Below are positions 1 through 7,851 of a stretch of 64,000 bases of DNA, one piece after another. The stretch lies in assembly GCA_964627455.1 (NCBI GenBank), contig CAZVKC010000036.1:17680-81679 (forward strand). Direction: 5' to 3'. The position numbers and the translations under genes were made by a program. The stretch is from F-183 sp964627455. Its GTDB lineage: Bacteria; Acidobacteriota; Terriglobia; Bryobacterales; Bryobacteraceae. Each line of letters opens with the position of its first letter. The stretch's first letter is position 1. The notes under the pieces are model-generated. The model was not told the origin of the DNA. It ran no database searches and worked only from the letters and a program-made list of their open reading frames with translations.

Positions 1-2
1 AA

Positions 3-28
3 GGCCGCCTCCGGTGAGAGAGGCGGCC
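3..28 (-). terminator. hairpin downstream of rpmG, probable terminator
   Basis: An 8-bp perfect inverted repeat (GGCCGCCT at 3-10 and AGGCGGCC at 21-28) separated by 10 nt lies downstream of rpmG. Read on the minus strand it is followed by TT at the window edge, so any U-tract is cut off. Its position after the last ribosomal gene suggests a transcription end; the truncation prevents certainty. Confidence 0.45.
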
Positions 29-49
29 GAATCGAAAGGAGGTGCAACT

Positions 50-91
50 ATGAAAGGAGACTCAGAGATCCCAAAAGACCTCCAGGTCTAA
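50..91 (+). CDS. possible 13-codon micro-ORF with strong ribosome binding site
   Basis: An AAAGGAGG sequence at 36-43 sits 6 nt before an ATG that opens a 13-codon frame (MKGDSEIPKDLQV, then TAA). It is antisense to the downstream flank of rpmG. No family is recognised: only the first four residues recall bacterioferritin starts, which is too little to mean anything. It may be a chance ORF, although the Shine-Dalgarno match is as good as any in the window. Confidence 0.2.
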   Translation: MKGDSEIPKDLQV

Positions 92-122
92 GCCCTTTTC
101 GCCCCCGAAGGGACGGAAATCG

Positions 123-278
123 TCAGATCTTGTTTTCCTTATAGTCCACATGCTTGCGGACCTTCGGATCATACTTCTTGATCAGCAGCTTCTCGGCCTT
201 CGACTTCGGATTCTTCGTCGTCGTATAGAAGTGGCCGGTGCCTGCGGTCGAAACCAGTTTGATGAGAATTCTCGGCAT
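123..278 (-). CDS. rpmG: 50S ribosomal protein L33
   Basis: This 51-residue basic protein (starts MPRILIKLVSTAGTGHFYTT, ends KENKI) is a full-length L33, a component of the large subunit near the E site. It contains no cysteine, so it is the zinc-free (C-minus) form. It lies 17 nt downstream of rpmB on the same strand and probably shares its transcript. The start is fixed by the conserved N-terminus of the family. Confidence 0.95.
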   Translation of the reverse strand: MPRILIKLVSTAGTGHFYTTTKNPKSKAEKLLIKKYDPKVRKHVDYKENKI

Positions 279-295
279 CGATACCTACCCTTAGC

Positions 296-532
296 TTACA
301 CCTTTTCGCCGCGCTTGCGCATTTCGGCGATCACTTTTTCGATACCGACCTTGTCGATGGTCTTCATGCCCTTGGCAGAAACCTTCAACCGGACGTACTT
401 GCCCTCGCTCGGGACCCAGAACTTCTGCTCGTGCAGGTTCGGTTCAAAGCGGCGGCGAGTCTTGTTATTCGCGTGCGAGACGCGGTTGCCAGAGATCGGC
501 TTCTTGCCGGTGACTTGACACACCTTTGCCAT
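296..532 (-). CDS. rpmB: 50S ribosomal protein L28
   Basis: This 78-residue protein matches L28 along its whole length (MAKVCQVTGKKP at the start; NLHEQKFWVPSEGKYVRLKV and MRKRGEKV further on). It binds 23S rRNA in the large subunit. Only Cys5 is present, so the zinc-binding CxxC pairs of the C-plus form are absent, as in its neighbour L33. No Shine-Dalgarno lies at normal spacing. A perfect TATAAT ends 6 nt before the ATG, suggesting a leaderless message that continues into rpmG. Confidence 0.97.
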   Translation of the reverse strand: MAKVCQVTGKKPISGNRVSHANNKTRRRFEPNLHEQKFWVPSEGKYVRLKVSAKGMKTIDKVGIEKVIAEMRKRGEKV

Positions 533-538
533 GATTCG

Positions 539-544
539 ATTATA
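539..544 (-). promoter_or_regulatory. -10 box of rpmB promoter, immediately upstream of the start codon
   Basis: On the minus strand TATAAT is followed by 6 nt and then the rpmB ATG, so a transcript starting the usual 6-8 nt downstream of the -10 box would begin at or inside the start codon. The -35 region is weak (TTAGGA at 18-nt spacing). The rplL terminator lies just upstream, so rpmB-rpmG needs a promoter here. Confidence 0.5.
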
Positions 545-578
545 CCTGTCCTTTCATTAGATTCCTAAACGGATACTC

Positions 579-612
579 AAAAGGCGGACCATGGAACTGC
601 TCGAGGTCCGCC
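579..612 (-). terminator. rho-independent terminator after rplL
   Basis: An 8-bp perfect stem (GGCGGACC at 583-590 with GGTCCGCC at 605-612) is followed on the minus strand by TTTT. It sits between the rplL stop and the rpmB start, separating the rplA-rplJ-rplL transcript from rpmB-rpmG. Confidence 0.8.
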
Positions 613-645
613 CTTCGAGTTGAGATTCGCGTTTGTGGAATCGAA

Positions 646-1029
646 CTACTTGACTTCGACAGTGGCGCCGGCGTCGACGAACTTCTTCTTGATCGCCTCG
701 GCTTCGTCCTTCGTCACGCCTTCCTTCACGTTCTTCGGGGCGCCGTCCACCAGGTCCTTCGCTTCCTTCAGGCCCAGGCTGGTGACTTCGCGAACAACCT
801 TGATCACGTTGATCTTGTTCGCGCCCGCGCCGGTGAGGACGACGGTGAACTCAGTCTTTTCTTCCGCGGCCGGAGCAGCGGCAGCGCCGCCCGCACCCGG
901 AGCCGCCACGGCCACGGCAGCCGCAGCCGCCGACACGCCCAGCTTCTCTTCGAGCATCTTCACCAGCTGAGAAGCCTCGAGCAGCGTCAGCCCCTGAATG
1001 GAATCCGCAATTGCGTTGATATCCGCCAT
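646..1029 (-). CDS. rplL: 50S ribosomal protein L7/L12
   Basis: This 127-residue stalk protein recruits and activates translational GTPases. It shows the N-terminal dimerisation domain (residues 1-33), an Ala/Gly/Pro-rich flexible hinge (about 34-55) and the conserved C-terminal domain with EFTVVLTGAGANKINVIKVV and GLKEAKDLVDGAPKNVKEGV. AGGAG lies 8 nt before the ATG. It follows rplJ with a 57-nt spacer and is followed by a strong terminator, so rpoBC is not in this transcript, unlike the common bacterial arrangement. Confidence 0.97.
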   Translation of the reverse strand: MADINAIADSIQGLTLLEASQLVKMLEEKLGVSAAAAAVAVAAPGAGGAAAAPAAEEKTEFTVVLTGAGANKINVIKVVREVTSLGLKEAKDLVDGAPKNVKEGVTKDEAEAIKKKFVDAGATVEVK

Positions 1030-1086
1030 TTGATTAACTCCTGATTCTCTAAATCGATTGAATTGACCACTAAGCGCTGACGCGTC

Positions 1087-1614
1087 TTAGCTCTGGAACT
1101 TGTTCTCTTTCACACCCTGATCGATGACGACCGCCATGTTGCGGCCCACACCATTGATGCAGGTGACCAGTTGCTGTGCCGGTGCGTTGATCACGTACAG
1201 CAGCTTGGCGAAGATTTCTTCCTTGCTCGGCATCGTGGCGAGATCGTTGATCGACTTCACATCGATCACGCGGCCCTCGACCATGCCGGCCTTGAAAGTA
1301 AAACTCGGGTTGTCCTTGGCGTACTTGGTGAGCGCCTTCGCAAGCGCCACCGGATCGCCATCGGTCCACGCCATCGAGGTCATGCCCTTGAGGTTCTTCA
1401 CCAGGTCTGCTGCCCCGGTGCCCTCGGCTGCCTTCTCGGCAATGGTGTTCTTGATCACTTTGTACTGGCCACCCGCGCCGCGGATGGTCTTGCGCAGTTC
1501 GAAGTCCTGGCTGACGGTCAGCTTCTCATAACCTGTCAGAAAGACGTTCTTCGAAGACTCGAATTCCTTCTTCAGGGCATTCAGGTCCGTTTGTTTTTGT
1601 GCACGGTTCTTCAT
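1087..1614 (-). CDS. rplJ: 50S ribosomal protein L10
   Basis: This 175-residue protein anchors the L7/L12 stalk dimers to 23S rRNA. The N-terminal RNA-binding half (residues 1-100) is typical: KNVFLTGYEKLTVSQDFELRKTIR, then YKVIKNTIAEKA. A C-terminal helix binds L12. The gene lies 25 nt after rplA and 57 nt before rplL. The spacer before it is too short for a large autoregulatory leader of the E. coli type. Confidence 0.96.
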   Translation of the reverse strand: MKNRAQKQTDLNALKKEFESSKNVFLTGYEKLTVSQDFELRKTIRGAGGQYKVIKNTIAEKAAEGTGAADLVKNLKGMTSMAWTDGDPVALAKALTKYAKDNPSFTFKAGMVEGRVIDVKSINDLATMPSKEEIFAKLLYVINAPAQQLVTCINGVGRNMAVVIDQGVKENKFQS

Positions 1615-1639
1615 GTCCGTTCAGTGTCTTCCTTTCTGG

Positions 1640-2347
1640 TTACGCCTGCTTCGCGTTGTACGGAGTTGCATCGAGCGCGATCCCGGGGCCCATGGTGGAG
1701 CACACCGTGACGCTTTGCACATACTTACCCTTGGCAGCGGCAGGCTTGGCGCGAACCACAGCGCTGAGCAGCGTACGGGCGTTTTCGAGCAACTTGGGGG
1801 TATCGAAGCTGACTTTGCCGAGTGGGGCGTGAATGACGCCCGTTTTGTCCACGCGGAACTCGACCTTACCGGCCTTGCTCTCGCGGACAGCGTTGGCGAC
1901 ATCGGTGGTGACCGTGCCGGTCTTCGGGTTCGGCATCAACCCGCGAGGTCCGAGGACCTTACCGAGTTTACCGACCGAGCGCATCATGTCCGGCGTGGCG
2001 ATTACGGCATCGTAATCAATCCACTGTTCGGACATGATCTTGTTGACCATTTCCTCGCCGCCGACAAAATCCGCACCAGCTTCCGTGGCTTCGCGCTGCT
2101 TATCGCCCTGCGCGATCACGAGAACTTTTACTGATTTGCCGAGGCCGTTTGGCAGAACGACGGTTCCACGGACCATCTGGTCCGCGTGCTTGGGGTCGAC
2201 GCCAAGACGCATGTGGACTTCCACCGTTTCGTCAAACTTGGTGTACTTGATTTTTTGAACGAGAGGGATCGCCTCTTCAAGGCTATACGGACGCGACTCG
2301 ACCTGCTTCGCGGCCGCCTGGTATTTCTTACCTGGTTTCCTGGCCAT
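1640..2347 (-). CDS. rplA: 50S ribosomal protein L1
   Basis: This 235-residue protein of the L1 stalk is full length for the family and carries its hallmarks: KYTKFDETVEVHMRLGVDPKHADQMVRG near residue 35, and the GPRGLMPNPKTGTV signature near residue 135. L1 binds 23S rRNA and usually represses its own mRNA. The start has GGAGG 4 nt upstream. It is the first gene of rplA-rplJ-rplL. The usual upstream partner rplK is missing; a DUF3857 gene ends there instead. Confidence 0.97.
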   Translation of the reverse strand: MARKPGKKYQAAAKQVESRPYSLEEAIPLVQKIKYTKFDETVEVHMRLGVDPKHADQMVRGTVVLPNGLGKSVKVLVIAQGDKQREATEAGADFVGGEEMVNKIMSEQWIDYDAVIATPDMMRSVGKLGKVLGPRGLMPNPKTGTVTTDVANAVRESKAGKVEFRVDKTGVIHAPLGKVSFDTPKLLENARTLLSAVVRAKPAAAKGKYVQSVTVCSTMGPGIALDATPYNAKQA

Positions 2348-2442
2348 TCATCCTCCGTGGTGCAGACGACTGGCATTGCCCTTTTGAAGCTCCGCCAAAA
2401 TCTCCCACTGGGGTTTCGCGTTCAGGAGTGAACGCTTTGCAC

Positions 2443-2472
2443 AGAATAGCAACAATTTGTTCTGGTTGTCAA
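2443..2472 (-). promoter_or_regulatory. sigma70-type promoter of rplA-rplJ-rplL
   Basis: On the minus strand a perfect -35 TTGACA (2467-2472) is followed after 18 nt by TATTCT (2443-2448). Transcription would start about 90 nt before rplA, leaving a leader long enough for L1 autoregulation. The site lies just after the stop codon of the upstream DUF3857 gene, showing that the ribosomal genes are an independent unit. Confidence 0.65.
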
Positions 2473-2482
2473 AGCCACCGCG

Positions 2483-4459
2483 CTAACGGGCCGTTGCAGC
2501 CAGCACAATCGGAGCCGCTTCCGCCCCATGGAACTTCAAAAAGAAGTCCCGCACCTTCTTGTATTCCGACGCCGGCAGCAACTGTTCTTCGAGCGTCAAC
2601 ACCCGTTCCACCCGGACTTTGTCCCGGCCCTGCTGCTTCCACGCCACGTGAAACTTGCCGAAGCTGCCCTGCAACTCGACCTGATCCGGCGTTTCGTCGA
2701 GCGCCAAGCCATTCGGCATCGTCCAGTCAACCGTTTCCGAAAAAGAGGCCGCGTGCAGGATCAGCGGCTGTTCGCGAGTTGGCTTGTTGACGTTCGGGGT
2801 GCTGTTGAACGGCATCGGCGCGCTGCGGACCATCCACAAGCGTCCCGCCATGATCTTCGCGTAATCGGCCGCTTCGAATGCCAGGGCCGTCCGGAACGAA
2901 TTCGTCGCCGGATCGAACGCCGCTTCAATCGAAGCCACCTTCGCGCCGGGAACTGCGCTCGAAATCCACGCTTCGAGCCGTTTACGGAAACCATCCTTCG
3001 AACGCGATTCCAGTTCCTCGCGATTGTCGAACGCCTCCTGCCCCGTCGCCGTTTCTTCGAGTTTGCCGTTCAAACCACCGTTGGGTTGCAGTTCCATCGT
3101 CCACCGGCGGTCGACGTGGTTCTGGGAAGGCGACGTAACCGGCGCCCGGATGAGGCCGCCCTTCTCGCCCGCCATCAGCAGCGCCCGTGAATTCTGCTCA
3201 TGCACCGGAATGAATCCGAACGGGACATACGCATCGGTCGGATCGAAGAGCAGAAGCCTGCCGGCTTCCGGGTGCGTCAAGACGGCTGGCAGCGTTACCG
3301 CATCCGGCACACGGATGGCGAGGATCGCATGGTTGAACTGCGAGGGCGAGGGAAACTCCTCTTGCGTGAACCGCGGATTCCCCGAGTAGATCGACACCAT
3401 ATAGGACTCGACTCCCGCGGACTTCAGCATCGCGCGCAGCAGGTTCGATTTGTCTTTACAGTCCCCGTATGCGGCTTTCAACACCGCGTCGGCAGTGTGC
3501 GGGACGTAGCCGCCGCCGCGCGAGAGGTTCGTCGAAATCGACACATAGCGAATCTTCTGCGCGAACTCCGCCATCGCGCGAATCGATTCGAGCGACGCCG
3601 GACCTCCCGGCTTTCCCGCCGTCAACTCCTTGACCTTGGCTTCGACCGCCGCCGTCACCTCCGCCTGCGGATCCGAGAGCTTGCACTTCCACACCGACAC
3701 ATCGCGCCACGAGGTGAACGCCACCAGCGGTCCGGTCTGCGCGGCGCCCACCGGACGCATCGACACACCGATCCGCGGCAACTGCGACCACATGCCTGGA
3801 GCCGCCGGTTCGCGTTCGAAGGGCTTCAGGCCCCGAGCCTCCCACGTGTACGTGTCACCGTTCACCTGTGCCTGGGCGCTTGCTCCGTTGAAGGCCTTCG
3901 CTTCAGCGGTCCAACCGGACGGAACCGTCAATTGGAACCGGCTCAACACAGCGGGCAGGTCATCCTGAAACTCGAACCAGAACTGAGAGAAAACCTTCTG
4001 TTCGTCAAATGTGAACTCGTACGCGAAGACCGAACCGGCATCGGCCGAATCCGCGGCGCGGAGAATCAAAAGCTTCTGAGACGAATACAGCGAGTAGCTC
4101 GGCTTGGCGGTGGCTTCGACGAAATCCTTGCGGGCGTACTCCCGCGTTTTGCCGTCGGCGTGCAGCAGGTAGCCACGCGCCTCCCGGATCTTCGAGCCAG
4201 ACTCGTCATAGAAAATCATACCGGCGGCTTCCGAGCGCCCCTCCGCGGTCAGGACCTTGATCACCTTCCGCACTTGCGTGGCCCGCTTGCCCGACGCATC
4301 GACGCTCACCTTCTCTTCATTCAGCAGCACCACGGCCTTGGTCGAGGCCGGGTACTTCGGATGCGCGGTGGTCGCAAACTCGCGCACCCAGGACGGGATC
4401 TCGCCCTGCACCGCCGGAACACAGGCCGCCGCCAGCAGGACCAATTTTAGATTTCGCAT
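2483..4459 (-). CDS. exported DUF3857 / transglutaminase-like protein, catalytic triad intact
   Basis: This 658-residue protein has a Sec signal peptide (residues 1-19), a DUF3857 N-terminal domain (about 40-230) and a transglutaminase-like domain (about 270-410). The papain-type triad is complete: Cys334 in YGDCKDK, His377 in FNHAI and Asp406 in LFDPTD. Members of this architecture are common in Acidobacteriota and Bacteroidota but their substrates are unknown; a periplasmic cysteine protease-like or amidase activity is possible. Its start lies 3 nt after the stop of a second DUF3857 gene, so the two are co-transcribed and presumably act together. Confidence 0.85.
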   Translation of the reverse strand: MRNLKLVLLAAACVPAVQGEIPSWVREFATTAHPKYPASTKAVVLLNEEKVSVDASGKRATQVRKVIKVLTAEGRSEAAGMIFYDESGSKIREARGYLLHADGKTREYARKDFVEATAKPSYSLYSSQKLLILRAADSADAGSVFAYEFTFDEQKVFSQFWFEFQDDLPAVLSRFQLTVPSGWTAEAKAFNGASAQAQVNGDTYTWEARGLKPFEREPAAPGMWSQLPRIGVSMRPVGAAQTGPLVAFTSWRDVSVWKCKLSDPQAEVTAAVEAKVKELTAGKPGGPASLESIRAMAEFAQKIRYVSISTNLSRGGGYVPHTADAVLKAAYGDCKDKSNLLRAMLKSAGVESYMVSIYSGNPRFTQEEFPSPSQFNHAILAIRVPDAVTLPAVLTHPEAGRLLLFDPTDAYVPFGFIPVHEQNSRALLMAGEKGGLIRAPVTSPSQNHVDRRWTMELQPNGGLNGKLEETATGQEAFDNREELESRSKDGFRKRLEAWISSAVPGAKVASIEAAFDPATNSFRTALAFEAADYAKIMAGRLWMVRSAPMPFNSTPNVNKPTREQPLILHAASFSETVDWTMPNGLALDETPDQVELQGSFGKFHVAWKQQGRDKVRVERVLTLEEQLLPASEYKKVRDFFLKFHGAEAAPIVLAATAR

Positions 4460-4462
4460 CGC

Positions 4463-6466
4463 TTACTCTTTCCGGAACGTGATCTGGTGCGTATCGGCCG
4501 CGTGAAGCTTGTCCCACGCCTGCTTGATCGCCGGATATGCCGATGCTTCGAAGAACGTCGCGCCGTTGTTGCCCCACGCCAACGAGCGGCTGATCACCAG
4601 TTTCCGGTCGGGCTTGGCGTACTTGCCGGTCAATTCGTAGGTTCCTACCTGCCCGAGCGCGATGCCGCCCGGGAGGTCCGCGGCGTCCAGAGCGAAACCT
4701 TCCGGCATTTTGAATGTGATCAGGTCGCTCTCGCTCCACGGGTTTTCATAGAAGATCGCGTGGCGCCTCTTGGATGCCGAGAACGGCGCCCGCTTGCCGA
4801 ACTGGAAGAACGCAGGCTGCAGGAAGAGACGCTTGCCCGCGCGCTGGCCGTAGGCTTCCATCCGGATGTCGAACCGCACTTCGAAGTTCCCGAGCGCCTT
4901 GTCGGCGTTCTCGATCTCGATGCCGCTGATCTGGGAACCCGGGTACCGCGCCTCCAGTTCCTTCTTGATCGCGGCCTCGCGATCCACCGGACTCTGGTCG
5001 TCGTACTCGCGCTTCTCGTCAACCGCAAAATGCCCCGTGGAAATCAGCCTGACCTTGCCGGATACGCTGCCGTCTTCTGCCATGGTGAGGTCGGCGAAAC
5101 GCTGCACCAGGCTGGCCCCCGCAGGTGAGGCAGGAATCATCTCCAACCGCCCGCCCTTCGGATCGCAAATCAGCGCCGCCTGGCCTTGCAGGTGAGCGTC
5201 CGCCATTCCTGCGGGCAGGTACGGATTGCCCGCGTTGAAATACTGCAACTTGCCGGAGCCTTCCGGGATGCCCACGAGAACGTTCGAGCGAATGAAATAA
5301 GGATCGAGAAAGTCCTTGCGGAAGACCGGATCGCGCGAACTCGAGGCCGCCACAAACACCGGATTCAATCCCGCAGCTTCGGCCATTGCGGAGAACAAAA
5401 GCCGGATGTCCTGCGGTCTTCCGATCTTGTTCTTCAGCGTGTCGGCAGAGGAGTAACCGTCCTTCAAAGTGGATTTGAAGAACTCTTCGCGCTCCTGCGC
5501 CTTGAAGCCCTCTGCCTGATAGGACGTGTTGCGGATCTTCGTCTGGCAATACACCGCAAGAGCCTTCGCCTTGTCGATCGGCGTTTGCGCTTTTCCGGCC
5601 AAATCCGCCGCCAGGGCCTTGATTTCGCCATTGATCTTGAGGTTCCTGCGGTAATCCTCGTTGAGCTTGCGGCCCTGCGACGGCCAGTATTTGTCCGCGG
5701 ATTCCTTCGATTCATCCGTGTAGTAGATAAAAATCCAGCCCCGGACGTCGTCATCGGCTGGCATCTGAGGCTCGCGCACGAACGCCGGAATACTCTGCAG
5801 GCTCGTCTTGACGTAACCTTCGCGGCCCGCCACACCGACGACCGGCTCCCAGCGTTTCATCGCGACATTGAACGGATAACTCCGCATATGCGACGACATA
5901 CCCGGATGCGATAACGGCTTCACATGGTGCGTCACTTCCCAGATGGGAATGTCCATTTGGACAGGCAGCCGGACGTAGCGCAAATAGCCGCCCGAGACGT
6001 ACTCGGTGTATTTATACTCGATGATGTCGCCAGGCTGGAGAGCCGGAAAAGCGAAGCTCTTCGCGCGAATATTCAGCCGGGCCGTTTTCGCCACAGTGAT
6101 GTCCTTCACCTGGCCGCCCTTCACTTCGACAATGGAACCGTCGGCCTTGATCACGCGGCCCTGAAAGCCGCTGACACTGGCGCTCAACGACGCCGGGTAC
6201 TCAACTTTGACGTCGCCCCACCGCTCGACCGCCCTCGCGGTAAACAACTTGATGCGCAAGTAGTTTTCCTGGCGGTGTTGTGCGTATCCGCCTTGCGTAT
6301 AATCTTCAACCCAGGTCTCCCAGAAAAGCACCTCGGCGTCTGCTTCAGGATCTAATTTCGGAGCTTTGATCGAGAGGTGTTCCGGGATGACCGGTTTCCA
6401 TTGCACCTCGGCAGCAAAAAGAGATGTAACGGAAAATACAAATAATAAAGTGGCTATGGCCCTCAT
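4463..6466 (-). CDS. exported DUF3857 protein with degenerate transglutaminase domain
   Basis: This 667-residue protein is a homologue of the next gene, with DUF3857 followed by a transglutaminase-like fold. The start is set at MRAIATLLFVFSVTSLFAAE, a clean signal peptide; an ATG 7 codons upstream would spoil it. The catalytic residues are gone: the GxCKD motif reads GRPQD (Cys to Pro at about 351), the FNHAI motif reads RSNVL (His to Asn at about 395) and the FDP motif reads FNAG (Asp to Asn at about 411). It is probably a non-enzymatic partner of the active copy 3 nt downstream. Confidence 0.82.
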   Translation of the reverse strand: MRAIATLLFVFSVTSLFAAEVQWKPVIPEHLSIKAPKLDPEADAEVLFWETWVEDYTQGGYAQHRQENYLRIKLFTARAVERWGDVKVEYPASLSASVSGFQGRVIKADGSIVEVKGGQVKDITVAKTARLNIRAKSFAFPALQPGDIIEYKYTEYVSGGYLRYVRLPVQMDIPIWEVTHHVKPLSHPGMSSHMRSYPFNVAMKRWEPVVGVAGREGYVKTSLQSIPAFVREPQMPADDDVRGWIFIYYTDESKESADKYWPSQGRKLNEDYRRNLKINGEIKALAADLAGKAQTPIDKAKALAVYCQTKIRNTSYQAEGFKAQEREEFFKSTLKDGYSSADTLKNKIGRPQDIRLLFSAMAEAAGLNPVFVAASSSRDPVFRKDFLDPYFIRSNVLVGIPEGSGKLQYFNAGNPYLPAGMADAHLQGQAALICDPKGGRLEMIPASPAGASLVQRFADLTMAEDGSVSGKVRLISTGHFAVDEKREYDDQSPVDREAAIKKELEARYPGSQISGIEIENADKALGNFEVRFDIRMEAYGQRAGKRLFLQPAFFQFGKRAPFSASKRRHAIFYENPWSESDLITFKMPEGFALDAADLPGGIALGQVGTYELTGKYAKPDRKLVISRSLAWGNNGATFFEASAYPAIKQAWDKLHAADTHQITFRKE

Positions 6467-6504
6467 GCGAGCCTCAAGGTACCACAATATTGTGGGAGTT
6501 TTTA

Positions 6505-7851
6505 TTACCCGCCGAGTACGGCCTGCAACAACAGGACAATGACGATCCCCACAATGGACGTAATGACCTTCATGACAGTCCAGGATTTTAGCGTCTGGGG
6601 AACCGACATTCCCAGCGATTCGTTCACCAGCCAGAAGCCTGCATCATTTACGTGGGACAGCACAGTTCCGCCACAGCAGAGCGCCAGGACAATCATTTCC
6701 GGACGATAGCCGGGGATACCTTTGACGAGTGGCGCGACAATGCCTGCTGCCGTAATAATGGCGACTGTCGCGGATCCCTGCGCCATTCTCAGGCCGGCAG
6801 CCACGGCATATGCGAGCAATAACGGCGAAACGCTCGATGCGGCCAGCACTTTACCCGCATAAGGACCCACGCCCGAATCCACGATGATCTGCTTGAACGC
6901 GCCTCCGCCCCCCATGATCGCCAGCAGCGTTCCGACCGGCATCAATGCGTCCGCGCTCATCTTCGCCACGGCGTTGCGGTCGAGTCCACAGCGGAAGCCG
7001 AACACGTACATGCAAACCAGCGCCGTGACCGTGAGCGCCGTGAAGGGATGTCCCAGAAATCCCAGCGGGACCCGCAGCGGGCTCTTCGCCATATCCGAGA
7101 TCGTCGCCGCGAAAATGAAGAGGACTGGCAACACCAGCAGCAGCGCCACCACCCCGACGTTGGGGGCCTTGCGGTTCGTGTTGCCGTTCACCGCTGCTTC
7201 CGCCGTCGCGGCATGCTGCGGCAGCGGCACGAAAATCCGTTTCGCGATCCACGGGGCATAGAGGATGCCGCCGGAGATCGCCATCGGAATCGAAACCGCG
7301 ACACTCCACAAGATGGTGGTTCCCAGGTCTGCGCCTAGCAACTGCGCGGCGGCGGCGGGCGCCGGATGCGGCGGCACCATCGCGTGCGTCACCGTCAAAG
7401 CAGCGGCAATCGGCAATCCATAGAACAGCAGCGAGAGTTTGGATTCGCGCGCCAGGCTCCAGGCGAGCGGCACGAGAATGATGAAACCGACTTCGAAGAA
7501 GATCGGGAGCCCAACGAGGAACGCCGCAACCAGCACAGCCCACGCCGCGCGTTCGCGTCCGAACTTGTCGAGCAACCAGTCCGCCAGCGCGCGGCCGCCG
7601 CCTGAGTGCTCGAGGAACCGGCCGATCATCGCACCCAACGCCACCACCACCGCGATGAATCCCAACGCCTCGCCAAACCCGGCCTGCATGGACTTCAGGA
7701 CCTTCGCAGGCTCCATCTGCGCCGACAATCCGAGCGCCATGCTCGTCAGCATCAACGCGAGGAACGCGTGCAGCTTCGCATAGAGGATCAGGAACAACAG
7801 CAGGGCAATCGAACCAAGCGTGAGGAGTACGAGCGTATCGCCGGACGGCAT
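6505..7851 (-). CDS. GntP-family gluconate/sugar-acid permease
   Basis: This 448-residue inner-membrane protein has about 12-14 hydrophobic segments. Characteristic GntP motifs include AVVVALGAMIGRFLEHSGG, GLPIFFEVGFIILVPL and THAMVPPHPAP. The family carries gluconate and related sugar acids by proton symport. Its ATG shares one base with the stop of the upstream oxidoreductase gene, so translation is probably coupled. The substrate cannot be read from sequence; the context suggests a sugar acid or aldonate. Confidence 0.9.
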   Translation of the reverse strand: MPSGDTLVLLTLGSIALLLFLILYAKLHAFLALMLTSMALGLSAQMEPAKVLKSMQAGFGEALGFIAVVVALGAMIGRFLEHSGGGRALADWLLDKFGRERAAWAVLVAAFLVGLPIFFEVGFIILVPLAWSLARESKLSLLFYGLPIAAALTVTHAMVPPHPAPAAAAQLLGADLGTTILWSVAVSIPMAISGGILYAPWIAKRIFVPLPQHAATAEAAVNGNTNRKAPNVGVVALLLVLPVLFIFAATISDMAKSPLRVPLGFLGHPFTALTVTALVCMYVFGFRCGLDRNAVAKMSADALMPVGTLLAIMGGGGAFKQIIVDSGVGPYAGKVLAASSVSPLLLAYAVAAGLRMAQGSATVAIITAAGIVAPLVKGIPGYRPEMIVLALCCGGTVLSHVNDAGFWLVNESLGMSVPQTLKSWTVMKVITSIVGIVIVLLLQAVLGG

